Source: Strongylocentrotus purpuratus
Taxonomy: Eukaryota; Echinodermata; Echinoidea; Camarodonta; Strongylocentrotidae
Length of the DNA: 64,000 bases
Assembly: GCF_000002235.5 (NCBI RefSeq)
Contig: NW_022145599.1
Location: 24,202,879-24,266,878 of the forward strand
Reading direction: 5' to 3'
Made by a program: the position numbers and the translations under genes. Shown piece after piece: positions 20,680-30,705 of the stretch (position 1 is its first letter; each line of letters starts with the position of its first letter). The notes beneath the pieces were generated by a model, which worked only from the letters and a program-made list of their open reading frames with translations, had not been told where the DNA came from and made no database searches.

Positions 20680-21930
20680 TCAGAGCCGAAAGATCGTCAT
20701 AGAATTTGTTACCATTACTAATTCTATGATAAAGATAAAGACAATAACAGATAAACGAATGGCAAAATGTTTGATGAGGATATATTACCATGATTACCGA
20801 AATTCTAGAAATGCTTAACACTTTGTATGGATTAAAACTATAGGATAAAGATGATAAACGAAGTTATCAGATGCGAAGGAGTTTGCTTAAATATACGATA
20901 TGCCTGATTCTCAAAACTGGACAACATGAAGATCTAAAATAACGTATAGTCTTGGGCCTAAGTTGATGAAACAACGGACAAAATAATACAACATCGGCAA
21001 GTCGGGATTAAAATACCCTCGTTTTAAACCACATAATATTTGTTAAAGGACGATAAATATTGTTATAGCGGGAGAGGGGGGGGGGGGGGGGGTGTACCCA
21101 TTCAATTTCAGGTACTACGCCCGAACTGGAATCCCCCAGATCGAGGCATTGTTGTGGAGTTACCTCCCGCTATTGTGTGTGTGCATCTGTTAGTATTTTT
21201 TTCACATAACACCATTGCAGATATGCGAATATCACAATGGCGTATTACATTGTCCTAATTTTTTTTGTATAAGATACGCAAAAGAGCCCTACAATAATAT
21301 TGCCCTTGCATCGATTAAAAAAAACAATCTTTGCAATCATGTTATATTCACAGAGGGTCGGGTTCTAAATGACTGGCTCCAAACCTAATACCTTGTTATG
21401 AAGAGTCTTTGTAAAAGATGTGGTAGGCAGTTTCAATCCGGCTGCCAAGGGGGGGGGGGGGGGGGTTCAGTTAAACATATATATATATATATATATATAT
21501 ATCTATATATCTTTTGCTTGTTACGGCGCGTAGCGCCTGCCGCGTTAAGGTAGTCAAATAGGCGATCAGTCTGGAAAAAGGGAATGTTGTGTTAACTTGA
21601 TAAAACACATTTAGGCTTCCCTTTTCCTATTCTTTGCTTAAGACCCCTGTTACACATGCGTAGACTTCGTGCCCTCTCGAATTACACGAGCAATTTTTTT
21701 CAACTTGTACATTTACAGAGCTTTAATCGAGGTAGACTTTTTTGATATGTTCGAGGGGGTTAATCTTATGAGGAGGACATTTTTTTCGAGAAAAAGCGTT
21801 AATAAAAACAGTGTGTGTGAGGGGGGGGGGGGTGGGGGGAGGGTTAGGGCACATAATCTCCGCCGGTCCCTGGTGAAATATGGTCTATATCCTATATCCT
21901 TGTTGTTGATATAGGCTAGGCTATATTCCT
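20680..21930. repeat. Upstream flank block, unit B
   Basis: Near-identical to 38985-40170 and diverged from 36990-38100. Shared landmarks: 'agccgaaagatcgtcat', 'catgattaccgaaattctag', 'aggcattgttgtggagtt', 'cggcgcgtagcgcctgccgc', 'ataatctccgccggtcc'. It contains G-runs (21067-21092, 21450-21466, 21822-21832) and a (TA)n microsatellite (about 21477-21511). The frames seen are low-complexity and are not conserved as proteins. Confidence 0.75.
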
Positions 21931-21935
21931 CCTCC

Positions 21936-22302
21936 CAGGCGCGTACATAGAAGAGGGGGGGGGGGGGGGGGGTTGGGGGGTTAAACCCCCTTTGGTATTT
22001 TTCTGTGTGTAAACCCCCCCTCAACTCCCCTACCCCCCCCCCTTTGCAATTTTTTCCCCCATGGCTGACCTAAAAAAGCTGACCTTACACCCCCAACCCC
22101 CCCCCCCTCCCGGTTATTCAGCGGTCGGCTAGGTCGTTGTGTTTTTTTTTGGGACCAAAAAAAAAAAAAAAAAAAAAATTCCTCTTACCCCCCCAACCCC
22201 CGCTTATTCAGCGGCTGGCTGAGTCGTTGCGAATTTTTCGGCCCGATTTATAAATGTTAACCCCCCCCCCCCACCCTTGAAAAAATCCTGCGTACGCGCC
22301 TG
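21936..22302. mobile_element. hAT-like miniature element, 367 bp
   Basis: Inverted ends CAGGCGCGTAC (21936-21946) and GTACGCGCCTG (22292-22302), with a perfect 8-bp target duplication CCTCCTCC (21928-21935 and 22303-22310). The paralogous site near 40185 ('attcctcctcctctcatttt') is empty. The interior is almost all G/C runs and an A-run; it has no coding capacity. Confidence 0.88.
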
Positions 22303-22660
22303 CCTCCTCCTCTCATTTTGCTTCTACGACCCATCCAACAAAACTAAATTTGCTATAGGTAGGTAAGCCTAATCAAAAGAAAGAGGGCGAGAGGAGAGAG
22401 AGAGAGAACAGCACGCAAACAAGCCTGTTTTTGCGTTTGCCCTCAGTGTTCATACTATGGCCCCCTAGAAAATGAAAGAACCCCTTTTTAAATTTTCCTC
22501 GTCAAACGTTCTTGCTCAGATTTGGCAAGCACATTGTTATCAACCTCGTAAAGTAAAAGTATATATTTATATTTTTGAAACGTCATCGTCAACTTTAACC
22601 CTGGCGCACTCGTTTGTTATAATAGAAAACATCTAATTTCTACCTTCTTTGAAAATACAG

Positions 22661-22799
22661 CCTGGAAACAATGGGGCTTCGAGTGCCCAAGGTTGTTGCC
22701 GTTGTAGTCCCATTCCTTTATTTTGGTGCGACAATCAGCAAGGAAGGGGCTGCTTTCCTGGAGGAGTATGATATCTTTGTTCCTGAGGATGATGACTAG
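22661..22799 (+). CDS. SMDT1: EMRE (mitochondrial calcium uniporter regulator) C-terminal exon
   Basis: Exon start follows 'ctttgaaaatacag' (acceptor AG 22659-22660). The frame in phase with ATG 22671 encodes 42 residues: a hydrophobic helix 'VVAVVVPFLYFGATIS' with the GxxxS-type motif (G19 to S23), then 'AAFLEEYDIFVPEDDD' and a stop. This matches the conserved transmembrane and C-terminal part of EMRE, including 'EE.DIFVPEDDD', whose acidic tail contacts MICU1 while the helix binds MCU in the inner mitochondrial membrane. EMRE is known only from animals. The N-terminal transit-peptide exon was not found, and the exon travels with the TRIM array. It could be the last exon of a live gene or an exon-only duplicate; nothing in this exon is broken. 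Confidence 0.82.
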
Positions 22800-22829
22800 A
22801 GTGCTTTCTGCGCAAGAACTTTTGCTATA

Positions 22830-22900
22830 ATTTGATTGTTGTTGAATACCTTCGGTCCTGAAATGCGCTATAAAAGAACGAACTATTATTAATATTTGTT
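22830..22900 (+). mobile_element. Short retroelement tail
   Basis: 'gaaatgcgctataaaagaacgaactattattaa' resembles the 'gcgctataaa..ATT' 3' ends of LINEs and SINEs. It is absent from the paralogous place after the EMRE pseudo-exon (near 40490). Too short to classify. Confidence 0.35.
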
Positions 22901-23489
22901 AGGGTTACCAGACCGACTTTGCTTCAAGGGTTGTGGGCTGTCGGTCTACCGGTATGTCCTGACCAAAAAAAAAATTGCATCGCCTAGCTTAAATGTTTCT
23001 TATATCTGGTGTCTCCTTTACATAATCATAGCATGGGAATTCGGTGCCAGGTAAACATGCCAGAGGTGTAACTAAAATGTCAGAGGTACAACAAAAATGT
23101 CGGGTTAAAAATAAGTGCCGTCATAATATCTCAGCACTTTATCACACAAAATATCGAGACGTAAGCTACTAGGCTGGCCTATTATATTCCCTTCTTCCAT
23201 ATCATAATGTAGGCCTATATTTTAAAAAGGACTGTGTATACAGTGTATTGTACTTCGTACATGTCCTGAGGACATTGTGGAAAATGAATTTGTTACTCAT
23301 ATTGTGTGATCAGGTTTTCATATATGAATTTCAAACATTTTTCGATATTTTAGATTTTTGTTAATGCTTATCTGGTTTTGAGGAAATAAGTGCAGATATT
23401 GAACGCATTTAAACCGGGAATCAGTTATACAGATCTTTGGTTAAAATCTGACCAGGCGTTTTCAAGAAGAAGATGAAAGTGTAAAAGGT
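22901..23489. repeat. Flank block 3' of the EMRE exon, unit B
   Basis: Aligns with 40555-41060 ('gttgtgggct.tcggtctacc', 'ggtgtaactaaaatgtcag', 'cagcactttatcac'). No coding potential recognised. Confidence 0.65.
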
Positions 23490-23875
23490 TTAAAGATAAA
23501 GTTGAGTTCTGGTCATGCGATTGCATTGTGAAAGAAAAGATGTGGAATGGATCAGAAAAAGTTGATCATGTAGCATGTAAGTATTGGTGTGTTCTGCAAG
23601 GTTCTGAAATAATCAAAATCATAATAATTTTGGTTCAGTCATGATAAAGCAACAAGCACTGTACACAGAAAGATGTATATGGGACTACACAAATGGTGTC
23701 GGGCCTACTAACCTTGATTTCCTTATCTTTTTATGCTCGTACTCAACCAGTATACATTTTCTACCAAAATTGTTTGGCAAATGACATTTATTTAAATCTT
23801 AAACATTCAATGTAAGTTTAGTTTGATTCTGTGAGAATTCATTTTTATTTTAAACAGAACTCATGTTTATCTTAA
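23490..23875. mobile_element. TTAA-target non-autonomous DNA transposon
   Basis: Starts TTAAAGATAAAGTTGAGTTC at 23490 and ends with the imperfect inverted copy CATGTTTATCTTAA at 23862-23875, with TTAA at both ends. The left half is shared with 1668-2074. The right half ('gtttgattctgtgagaattc', 'aacagaactca') is shared with 35991-36125. Confidence 0.65.
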
Positions 23876-23934
23876 AGAACGAACGAACGGGGACAGACGG
23901 CAATGCTACCCCCCCCCCGTAGATCCACTCCTTT

Positions 23935-24655
23935 GCTGTTTGAGAATGTACACAAATTGCACTTCTAATTTTATAAAAATAATTCGGTTTAATTTTAGCT
24001 CTTCTAACTCTAAGAGTTACTAAGAAAGTATCAAAACATGATTCTTTAGGTCATGTTCATGATTTAGTAAGCACTAAATAGTTTTTTTTCATTTTACCCC
24101 CCTCCCCCGAAATTTGAAAATCGCGCCGACTAATATTTCGCGCAATGGGGGGGGGGGGGGGGGGGGTAGTGAACACTAATTTCTTTTGCTATTTTGAACC
24201 CCCATAAGTGATATTTTTCTGGCATCTACAAACATCTACTAATACTGTGTGGGTCTAGACACATAATGGCGTTTTTCTATGCACATCACATCTTCACTTG
24301 GCAGGCAGCCCAAAGGGGGGGGGGGGGGGGGGGGTTAATCGTCCCCCGTATATCCGCACCTGTGCTGATTGAGAATATACACAAATTGCACCTCTAATTT
24401 TATAAGAACAATTCGTTTTATTTTAGCTCTAACTTCTAACTCTAAGAGTTACTAAGAAAGTATTAAAACATGATTCTTTAAGTCATGTTCATACTTATGC
24501 AGCCATTGTTTTTGGAATAACTTGCCGGAAAAGCTTAGAATTTTAGAAACAAACGAAAAGTTTAGAAGTTATTTGCAAACGTAAATATTTGATTAGCACT
24601 TTGTAAAATCTCACTATTATGTACCCAGTGCACAATTTCCACTCCTTCTGTACAA
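23935..24655 (+). pseudogene. LINE 3' coding-tail fragments, two tandem copies
   Basis: 23935-24075 and 24355-24600 repeat the same sequence ('cacctctaattttataa.aa', 'gagttactaagaaagtat', 'aacatgattcttta.gtcatgtt'). The second continues into 'aataacttgccggaaaagc', which in the paralogue at 42085 reads RNNLPEKLRSIETNEKLRRN, the C-terminal tail typical of LINE reverse transcriptases. G-runs at 24147-24166 and 24315-24334 separate the copies. Non-functional. Confidence 0.6.
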
Positions 24656-25194
24656 TGCCTCCAAGACAAAACGAAACCTAGAATTATCGATGTTTTATGA
24701 TAACTTTATCACAATGACACATAGCTTAGTAAAGCTTAGATCCTCTTCTTTCATTAATTTGATGCAACTCATATGATGCCTATTTCACGCATGAGTGATT
24801 GAAAACGATTTGAAGAAAGGGTACCAAAAAGTCATTTGGCGAACGGTATCTGAATTTCAAAGAGAAAATCACATTTCTAGAAATATTTTCTGCCCTTTCA
24901 TATGATATCTCAATCAGGAAAAATGAGACAGGAATAACAAAGTTCAGTTTGTTTAAAGCCCCTCTCTACTAGTTTGGCCAGGAGGGAATAGGCATTGTTT
25001 GATATAAAGAGGGCGCAAGAAGCAATAAGTAGTGCAGTGGGGCTTTAAAGTGATGCTTGCATTTACATAGTTTTATTAAACGAATCCTTTCCACTGGCTG
25101 TCTGCCCTAACAACACGGAAGACGTAAAACTTCATGCATGCCTGATCGTCAACGAAACGGAGTTTGACGTTTGTTGCTACGGCAGGCAGCAAGT
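24656..25194. other. Junction of array units B and C; no gene seen
   Basis: Between the LINE tails of unit B and the TRIM 3' flank block of unit C. No exon or element terminus recognised. Confidence 0.4.
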
Positions 25195-25760
25195 GAAAAC
25201 GGAACCACCATATTCAAAGAATGCCCGATATCAATACCAATAAGGGTTATTTTCCTTAATTAGAAAATTGTTTCAATTGGCTATTGGATTTTCTTCACAA
25301 ATTTATTACGCTCCCCCTACCTTTACTTGTGGATATTGTGTGCCCTTTCCCATATGAACTCCCCACTGGCGACAGCTAGTAAAAAAAACTGAGCTTACCT
25401 CTAGACTTACTTACTCCCAAATCTCAAAAAAAAATCCAAATATTATTTGAGTACAAGGTTGAAGTATTTTTCACCAAAAAGAAAATCCCATTTTTACTAA
25501 TATTTTTGTGTGCCCACAATCAATATCCGGCAACCCTGATCTACAATCGAACTGAGTTAAATTTATTGAAACCTTATATATGTTAAAACAAAACATACAA
25601 TAGAAAATGAAATACATAACACGTATAAAAAAAAATATAAAGGAAGTATATGGTAATGACCACAAAGACGTAAATTGCTTATGAAAAGGGCTTTCACATA
25701 AAACAAATTAAATTCAATATGAATCAAGAAATCAAGAAAAAGACACAACTGAGTATGGAT
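25195..25760. repeat. Array unit C: 3' flank block
   Basis: Aligns with 6545-6900, 15890-16360 and 63380-63960 ('gatatcaataccaataaggg', 'tttattacgctccccctacc', 'gaactccccactgg.gacag'). Non-coding. Confidence 0.75.
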
Positions 25761-25984
25761 GTATATTCAAATAGTCACTATGAAAATGATATCGGTATGA
25801 TACATTGAACAGAGTGGCCCGTATTTTGAAATTTGTCCTTCTTTATTATTCAACTGACGATGTGTATAGACCAGGCGCGGATCCAGGATTTCTTAGGGGG
25901 GGGGGGGGGGGCCCAAATTTGAAATTATGCGAGCCAAATATTGGTACGTAACGATGACCAACAGTGACGTAATGCGGAGGGGGG

Positions 25985-27995
25985 GGGGGTCGGTGCAGAG
26001 AGGGGTGAGTTTTCCCCACCCTCCTCCACGAAACGCGGAAGCTTTGACGTTTCATTAAATTATTAGAGAAAGAAGACGATTCGTTGTACCGTTCTCTACT
26101 CAAAATCTTCGTCTGAATTTTTTTTTCCGCTCCCGCGCGAAGCGCAAAAATTTTACGATTTATTAAATTATTAGAGAAAGAAGACGATTCGTTATAGAGT
26201 TCTCGACTCTTAATCCTTGTCGTAATTCAGCCCCCCCCCGTCCTGCGCGAAGCGCGGAAGCTTTTACGTTTTATTAAATTATTAGCGAAAGAAGACGATT
26301 CATTGTAGAGTTCTCGACTCTTAATCCTTGTCTAAATTCAGCCCCCTCCCCCTCCTGCGCGAAGCGCGAAAGCTTTGACGCTTCATTAAACTATTAAAGA
26401 AAGAAGACGATTCGTTGTACAGTTCTCGACTCTTAATCCGCGTCTGAATTTAGTTTTTCCCCATCCCGCGCAAAGCGCTGAAAATTTTACGTTTTATTAA
26501 ATTATTAAAGAAAGAAGACGATTCGTTGTAGAGTTCTCGACTCTTTATCCTCGTCTGAATTCAGGTTCCCCCCACCCCCCCTCCCGCGCGAAGCGCGGAA
26601 GCTTTGACGTTTCATTAAATCATTAGAGAAAGAAGACGACTCGTTGTACCGTTCTCGACTCTTAATCCTCGTCTGAATTCAGGTTCCCCCCCCCCCTCCC
26701 GCGAGAAGCGCGGAAGCTTTGAAGTTTCATTAAAACTATTAAAGAAATAATACGATTCGTTGTAGAGTTCTCGACTCTTAATCCTCATCTGAATTCAGGT
26801 CCCCCCCCCAAGCTTTTAAGTTTTATAAGATTATGAGAGAAAGAAGACGATTCGTTGTAGAGTTCTCGACTCTTAATCCTCGTCTGAATTCAGGTTCCCC
26901 CCTCACGAGCGAAGCGCGGAAGCTTTTACGTTTCATTAAATCATTAGAGAAAGAAGACGAATCGTTGTACCGTTCTCGACTCTTAATCCTCGTCTAAATT
27001 CAGTCCCTCCCCCCTCCCCCTCCTGCGCGAAGCGCGGAAGCCTTGAAGTTTCATTAAAACTATTAAAGAAATAATACGATTCGTTGTAGAGTTCTCGACT
27101 CTTAATCCTCATCTGAATTCAGGTTCCCTCCCCCCCCCCCTCCCGCGCGAAGCGCGGAAGCTTTTACGTTTCATTAAATCATTAGAGAAAGAAGACGATT
27201 CGTTGTACCGTTCTCGACTCTTAATCCTCGTCTGAATTCAGGGTCCCCCCCCTCCTCTTGCGCGAAGCGCGGAAGCTTTTAAGTTTCATAAGATTATGAG
27301 AGAAAGAAGACGATTCGTTGTACCGTTCTCGACTCAAAATCTTCATCTGAATTTAGTTTTTCCCCCCTCCCGCGCAAAGCGCGGAAGCTTTGACGTTTCA
27401 TTTAATCTTTAGAGAAAGAAGACGATTCGTTGTACCGTCCTCGACTCTTAATCCTCGTCTGAATTCAGGCCCCCCCCCCCTCACGCGCGAAGCGCGGAAG
27501 CTTTTAAGTTTCATAAGATTATGAGAGAAAGAAGACGATTGGCTGTACAGTTCTCGAATCCTAATCCTCGTCTGAATTCAGGTTCCCCCCCCCCCCCGCG
27601 CGAAGCTTTTAATTTTCATTAAATCAATAGAGAAAAAAGAAGATTCGTTGTACCGTTCTCGAAAATAATCCTCGTCGGAATTTAGTTCCCCCTCCAACCT
27701 CGCGCAAAACGCGGAAGCTTTTACGTTTCATTAAAGATTATTATTACCGTTCTCGCCTCTGAATCCTCGTCTGAATTCAGGTTCCCCCCTCCCGCGCAAA
27801 AGCTTTGAAGTTTCATAAGATTATGAGAGAAAGAAGACGATTCACTGTACCGTTCTCGATTCTTAATCCTTGTCTGAATTCAGTCCCCTCCCTCCCCTCC
27901 TGCGCGAAGCTTTGACGTTTCATTAAATTATTAGAGAAAGAAGACGAAACGTTGTACCGTTCTCTATACTCTTAATCCTTGTCTGAATTTCAAAG
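25985..27995. repeat. ~112-bp satellite array, about 18 units
   Basis: Each unit reads: C-run, then GCGCGAAGCGC (a perfect 4-bp stem with GAA loop), 'ggaagcttt.acgtttcatt', 'aaattattagagaaagaaga', 'cgattcgttgta.cgttctc', 'gactcttaatcctcgtctga', then C-run. I count 17-18 copies of the 'gattcgttgta' core between about 26073 and 27953, with spacing of roughly 95-120 bp. Unit-length differences lie mainly in the C-run and the GC hairpin. Three units occur inverted at 43628-43935. Confidence 0.92.
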
Positions 27996-28674
27996 ATTTT
28001 CTTTGTCTGCTCCTTTTACTTTCTACGTCCTCTTCCGATTTGGGGGGACCGCCCCCCCCCCCCCCCCCCCCCCCCCCTGGCTGGCTACGCGCCTGCGGTC
28101 AGATAAACACACTTTGATAACTTGTCCGGCTCCGGAAGCTCAGGGGTTTTAGGCGTTTAATTAAGGTCAGATGATCATTTTTTGTTAATACCTATTATTT
28201 TGTGACACTGGCAGGTCACTATTTGGCGTGGGGTCCAGGGGGCGGATCCCCCCAAAAAGCGGGGTTTTAGGCATTTAGTCACGGTCAGATGAGCATATTT
28301 TGATGACTCATTTTTTAACACTGGCAGTTAACTATTCGTTCTTTTTTGCGCTCATTCTATTTTTTCTTCTCTTTAATATACTTTTTCAAATAAAGTGGGG
28401 GGGGGGGGGGGGGAGGGAGCTCGAGGCTCCCGATCCCTGCCGTACCTCGGGCCCTGACATGTAGGAATCTCAAGAATCATATTTCGTGCCTGGCTGTAAA
28501 TTTAGGAATTTGTCATTTTCCAACAAACACATATACAAACGTATAATTTAGTGAGGACAAATCTCGGAAATTATGTCCTTTCAGCATTATTTGTAATCCA
28601 CCGTTGTGGAATTATAAATAAACCACGTTTGAATTTGATTTCCCCAAAGCCCCCCCCCCCCATTAGTACGCCAG

Positions 28675-28875
28675 TATCTCCTCTTTTCCTTTTTTCTTTC
28701 CCTTTCCTTCCTTCTCTCTTATTTTTTTGATTGGAGGGGGGGGGGGGGGCTGGGAGGAAAAGCCCTTTCGGTCCCCCCGATCTCCTTCTTCCCCCTTTTC
28801 TTTTATTCTTCTTCTTCTTCTTCTTTCTTTCCCTTTCTCTCCTCTTTCCCTTTCCCTTCTTTTCCTTTCTTCTCT

Positions 28876-28906
<31 letters not shown>

Positions 28907-28918
28907 GCGGGGGGGGGG
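28675..28918. repeat. Polypyrimidine tract ending in poly-T/poly-G
   Basis: Sister of the tract at 838-1080, in the right part of the hAT-like element. Near-pure C/T on the plus strand in two blocks, separated by a G-run. Confidence 0.8.
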
Positions 28919-28963
28919 CCAGGGCCCGCTCGCCCCCCCCCTGGATCCGCGCCTGGTATAGAC

Positions 28964-29424
28964 TATAGGTGCGGTCTATTAAAGATTGAGAAGGAAAATC
29001 AATTTATCACCGTATTTATTTTACACCGTACATTTACTTGACTGACACAATATCGTGTGGAAACTTAACAGAACATAAGCCATTCTCTTTTTATGTACAT
29101 GCAGTTGTGTCATATATGTATGCAATACAAATTAAACATTATTATGAAATAGAATATACTATGAATATCCTCTTCAATCCTGCTACAATTTTATACACGA
29201 AAGGAAATGTATAATATCACTGTTGCTCGGTCTAAACTTGAACTGTGTGCCCCTTTCACATCATCATGATCATCATTCGTAGTTACCTTTCACGTGGCTG
29301 ATTATAAATACATTCTAGCATTCTCTAGCTGAACACTTTCCTTCTCGTCTAAAAAACAGTTACGTAGCGTCAATATAAAACCACCTATCTAGGCGCCCCA
29401 AATACCTTGTTTAGAACTTTAGCG
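28964..29424. other. No gene seen
   Basis: Unremarkable AT-rich sequence between the hAT-like element and a small inverted-repeat element. Confidence 0.45.
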
Positions 29425-29569
29425 TGTTCACATCGCAGTGAGATAGCGCGGTCTATCGTAGCACCCCCTTTTTTGAGAGGTCCTGTTGCCATGACGCGTG
29501 ACGTCATGAGGTCAGAGCGGTCAAAGATTTTGCTACGATAGACCGCGCTATCTCACTTCGGTGTGAACA
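29425..29569. mobile_element. 145-bp inverted-repeat miniature element
   Basis: The outer ~39 bp at each side are inverted copies with two mismatches (TGTTCACA..GTGAGATAGCGC..TCTATCGTAGCA). The centre contains 'catgacgcgtgacgtcatg'. It can fold into one long hairpin. Superfamily not assigned. Confidence 0.75.
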
Positions 29570-30225
29570 GAGGGTATATTCAAGTTCAAGTTCATTTTTA
29601 TTTCACATCCAATAAAAACATCATTATAACATTCAAAATACAATTATACAAAATGCAATATATATGAAATATAATAAGAACAAATAAAACAACAACAGTA
29701 ACACTAAAATTGATTAATGGGTGGAGTAGGGATGTGAGGGACCAGAAAAGGCCATTGACCTATCTAGGCTGGTCCCCTTTTTCTACAACCCCAAAAGTAA
29801 AATCTTCAGTAATTAAAAGCAAAATATTGACAATACAGACAATACATTAACTAAGACATATAAACACACATACAAGGACAGGCAGAATTAATAACAGCTA
29901 AAAAGTATATTGTAACTTGATATTTGTTTGTGTTTAAAATTACGCTTAAAACTAGACAATGTTGGGCATGCTTTGAGAGAATCTGGTAAGTTATTCCAAA
30001 TAATGGATCCTTATTATTTTATTACTGTTCTTGACAAATTATAGCGAAATGAAGGAACATAAAGTTTGTGTGAATTTCTAGTACTATATTGATTTATATC
30101 TCTATTAAAAATAAAATAATTATTAAAACAATCAGGTAAAGTAGTTATATTGTACATGTAAGAGAACATAAAAGCTCCAATACTTATATCATATAGATCA
30201 TAAAGTTTTAAAAATAATTCTAAAA

Positions 30226-30611
30226 TAAGTTCGAATGAATATTACCATGCCTTCATTATGTCTTTTCAAATTATTACTATTACTGATATAATGTGTTAAT
30301 TTCCAAGGAATTTACATGTTTTGTTAATTTCTTTAGTAATGTTAGTAATGTTTGATCTTCTTGGTAATTTGAGTAATATCAATTTGTTAAGTTATGATAG
30401 AAATATTTGATTTTCTTGTTAATATAAGTAATGATAATTAGTTAAGTTATGTAGGTAATATTTTGTTTTCTTGGTAATTTGAGTAATGTTAATTCTATTA
30501 GTAATATCGATTTTGTTTGAAGTAATTTTGATTTGTGTACATGTACAGCGCTTTGAAACTTTTGTCACAAGCGCTATATAAATTTGTCATATTATTATTA
30601 TTATTATTAAA
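30226..30611 (+). mobile_element. Retroelement 3' end nested in the CR1-like LINE
   Basis: Ends 'gcgctttgaaac', 'agcgctatataaatttgtca' and an (ATT)n tail on the plus strand. It interrupts the host LINE's C-terminal coding region: host residues '...RAHTGTLFFKLL' lie to its right and '..KLYDLYDISIGAFMFSYM' to its left on the minus strand. The interior holds three diverged ~65-bp repeats of 'ttcttggtaatttgagtaat'. Family uncertain (L2/CR1-like tail). Confidence 0.6.
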
Positions 30612-30705
30612 AACTTAAAAGCTTAAAAAACAATGTACCTGTATGTGCTCTATAATATGAGTTTGTTTTAACCCTGACGGCTCTTTTTTGTAATTAAAAT
30701 AGCTT

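Larger units (their letters stand above)
25872..28955. mobile_element. hAT-like element with satellite interior, complete
   Basis: Inverted ends are identical over 16 bp (CAGGCGCGGATCCAGG at 25872, its rc at 28940-28955). A perfect 8-bp direct repeat GTATAGAC flanks it (25864-25871 and 28956-28963), the hAT-type target duplication length. The interior has a short unique part, a satellite array (25985-27995), a GC segment containing a second terminus-like sequence CTGGCTACGCGCCTG (28082-28096), and a right part homologous to 1-1117 with G-run and pyrimidine tracts. No transposase; it must have been moved in trans. Confidence 0.9.

Noticed and set aside
21669..21914. Candidate transit-peptide exon for EMRE ('MPSRITRAIFFN')
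   Set aside because: The frame runs into a G-run, no matching donor in phase, and the sister copy does not conserve the frame.
22471..22548. Candidate first exon for EMRE beginning ATGAAAGAACCCC with a GTAAAG donor-like site
   Set aside because: Splice phase does not match the acceptor exon and the peptide is not clearly a mitochondrial signal.
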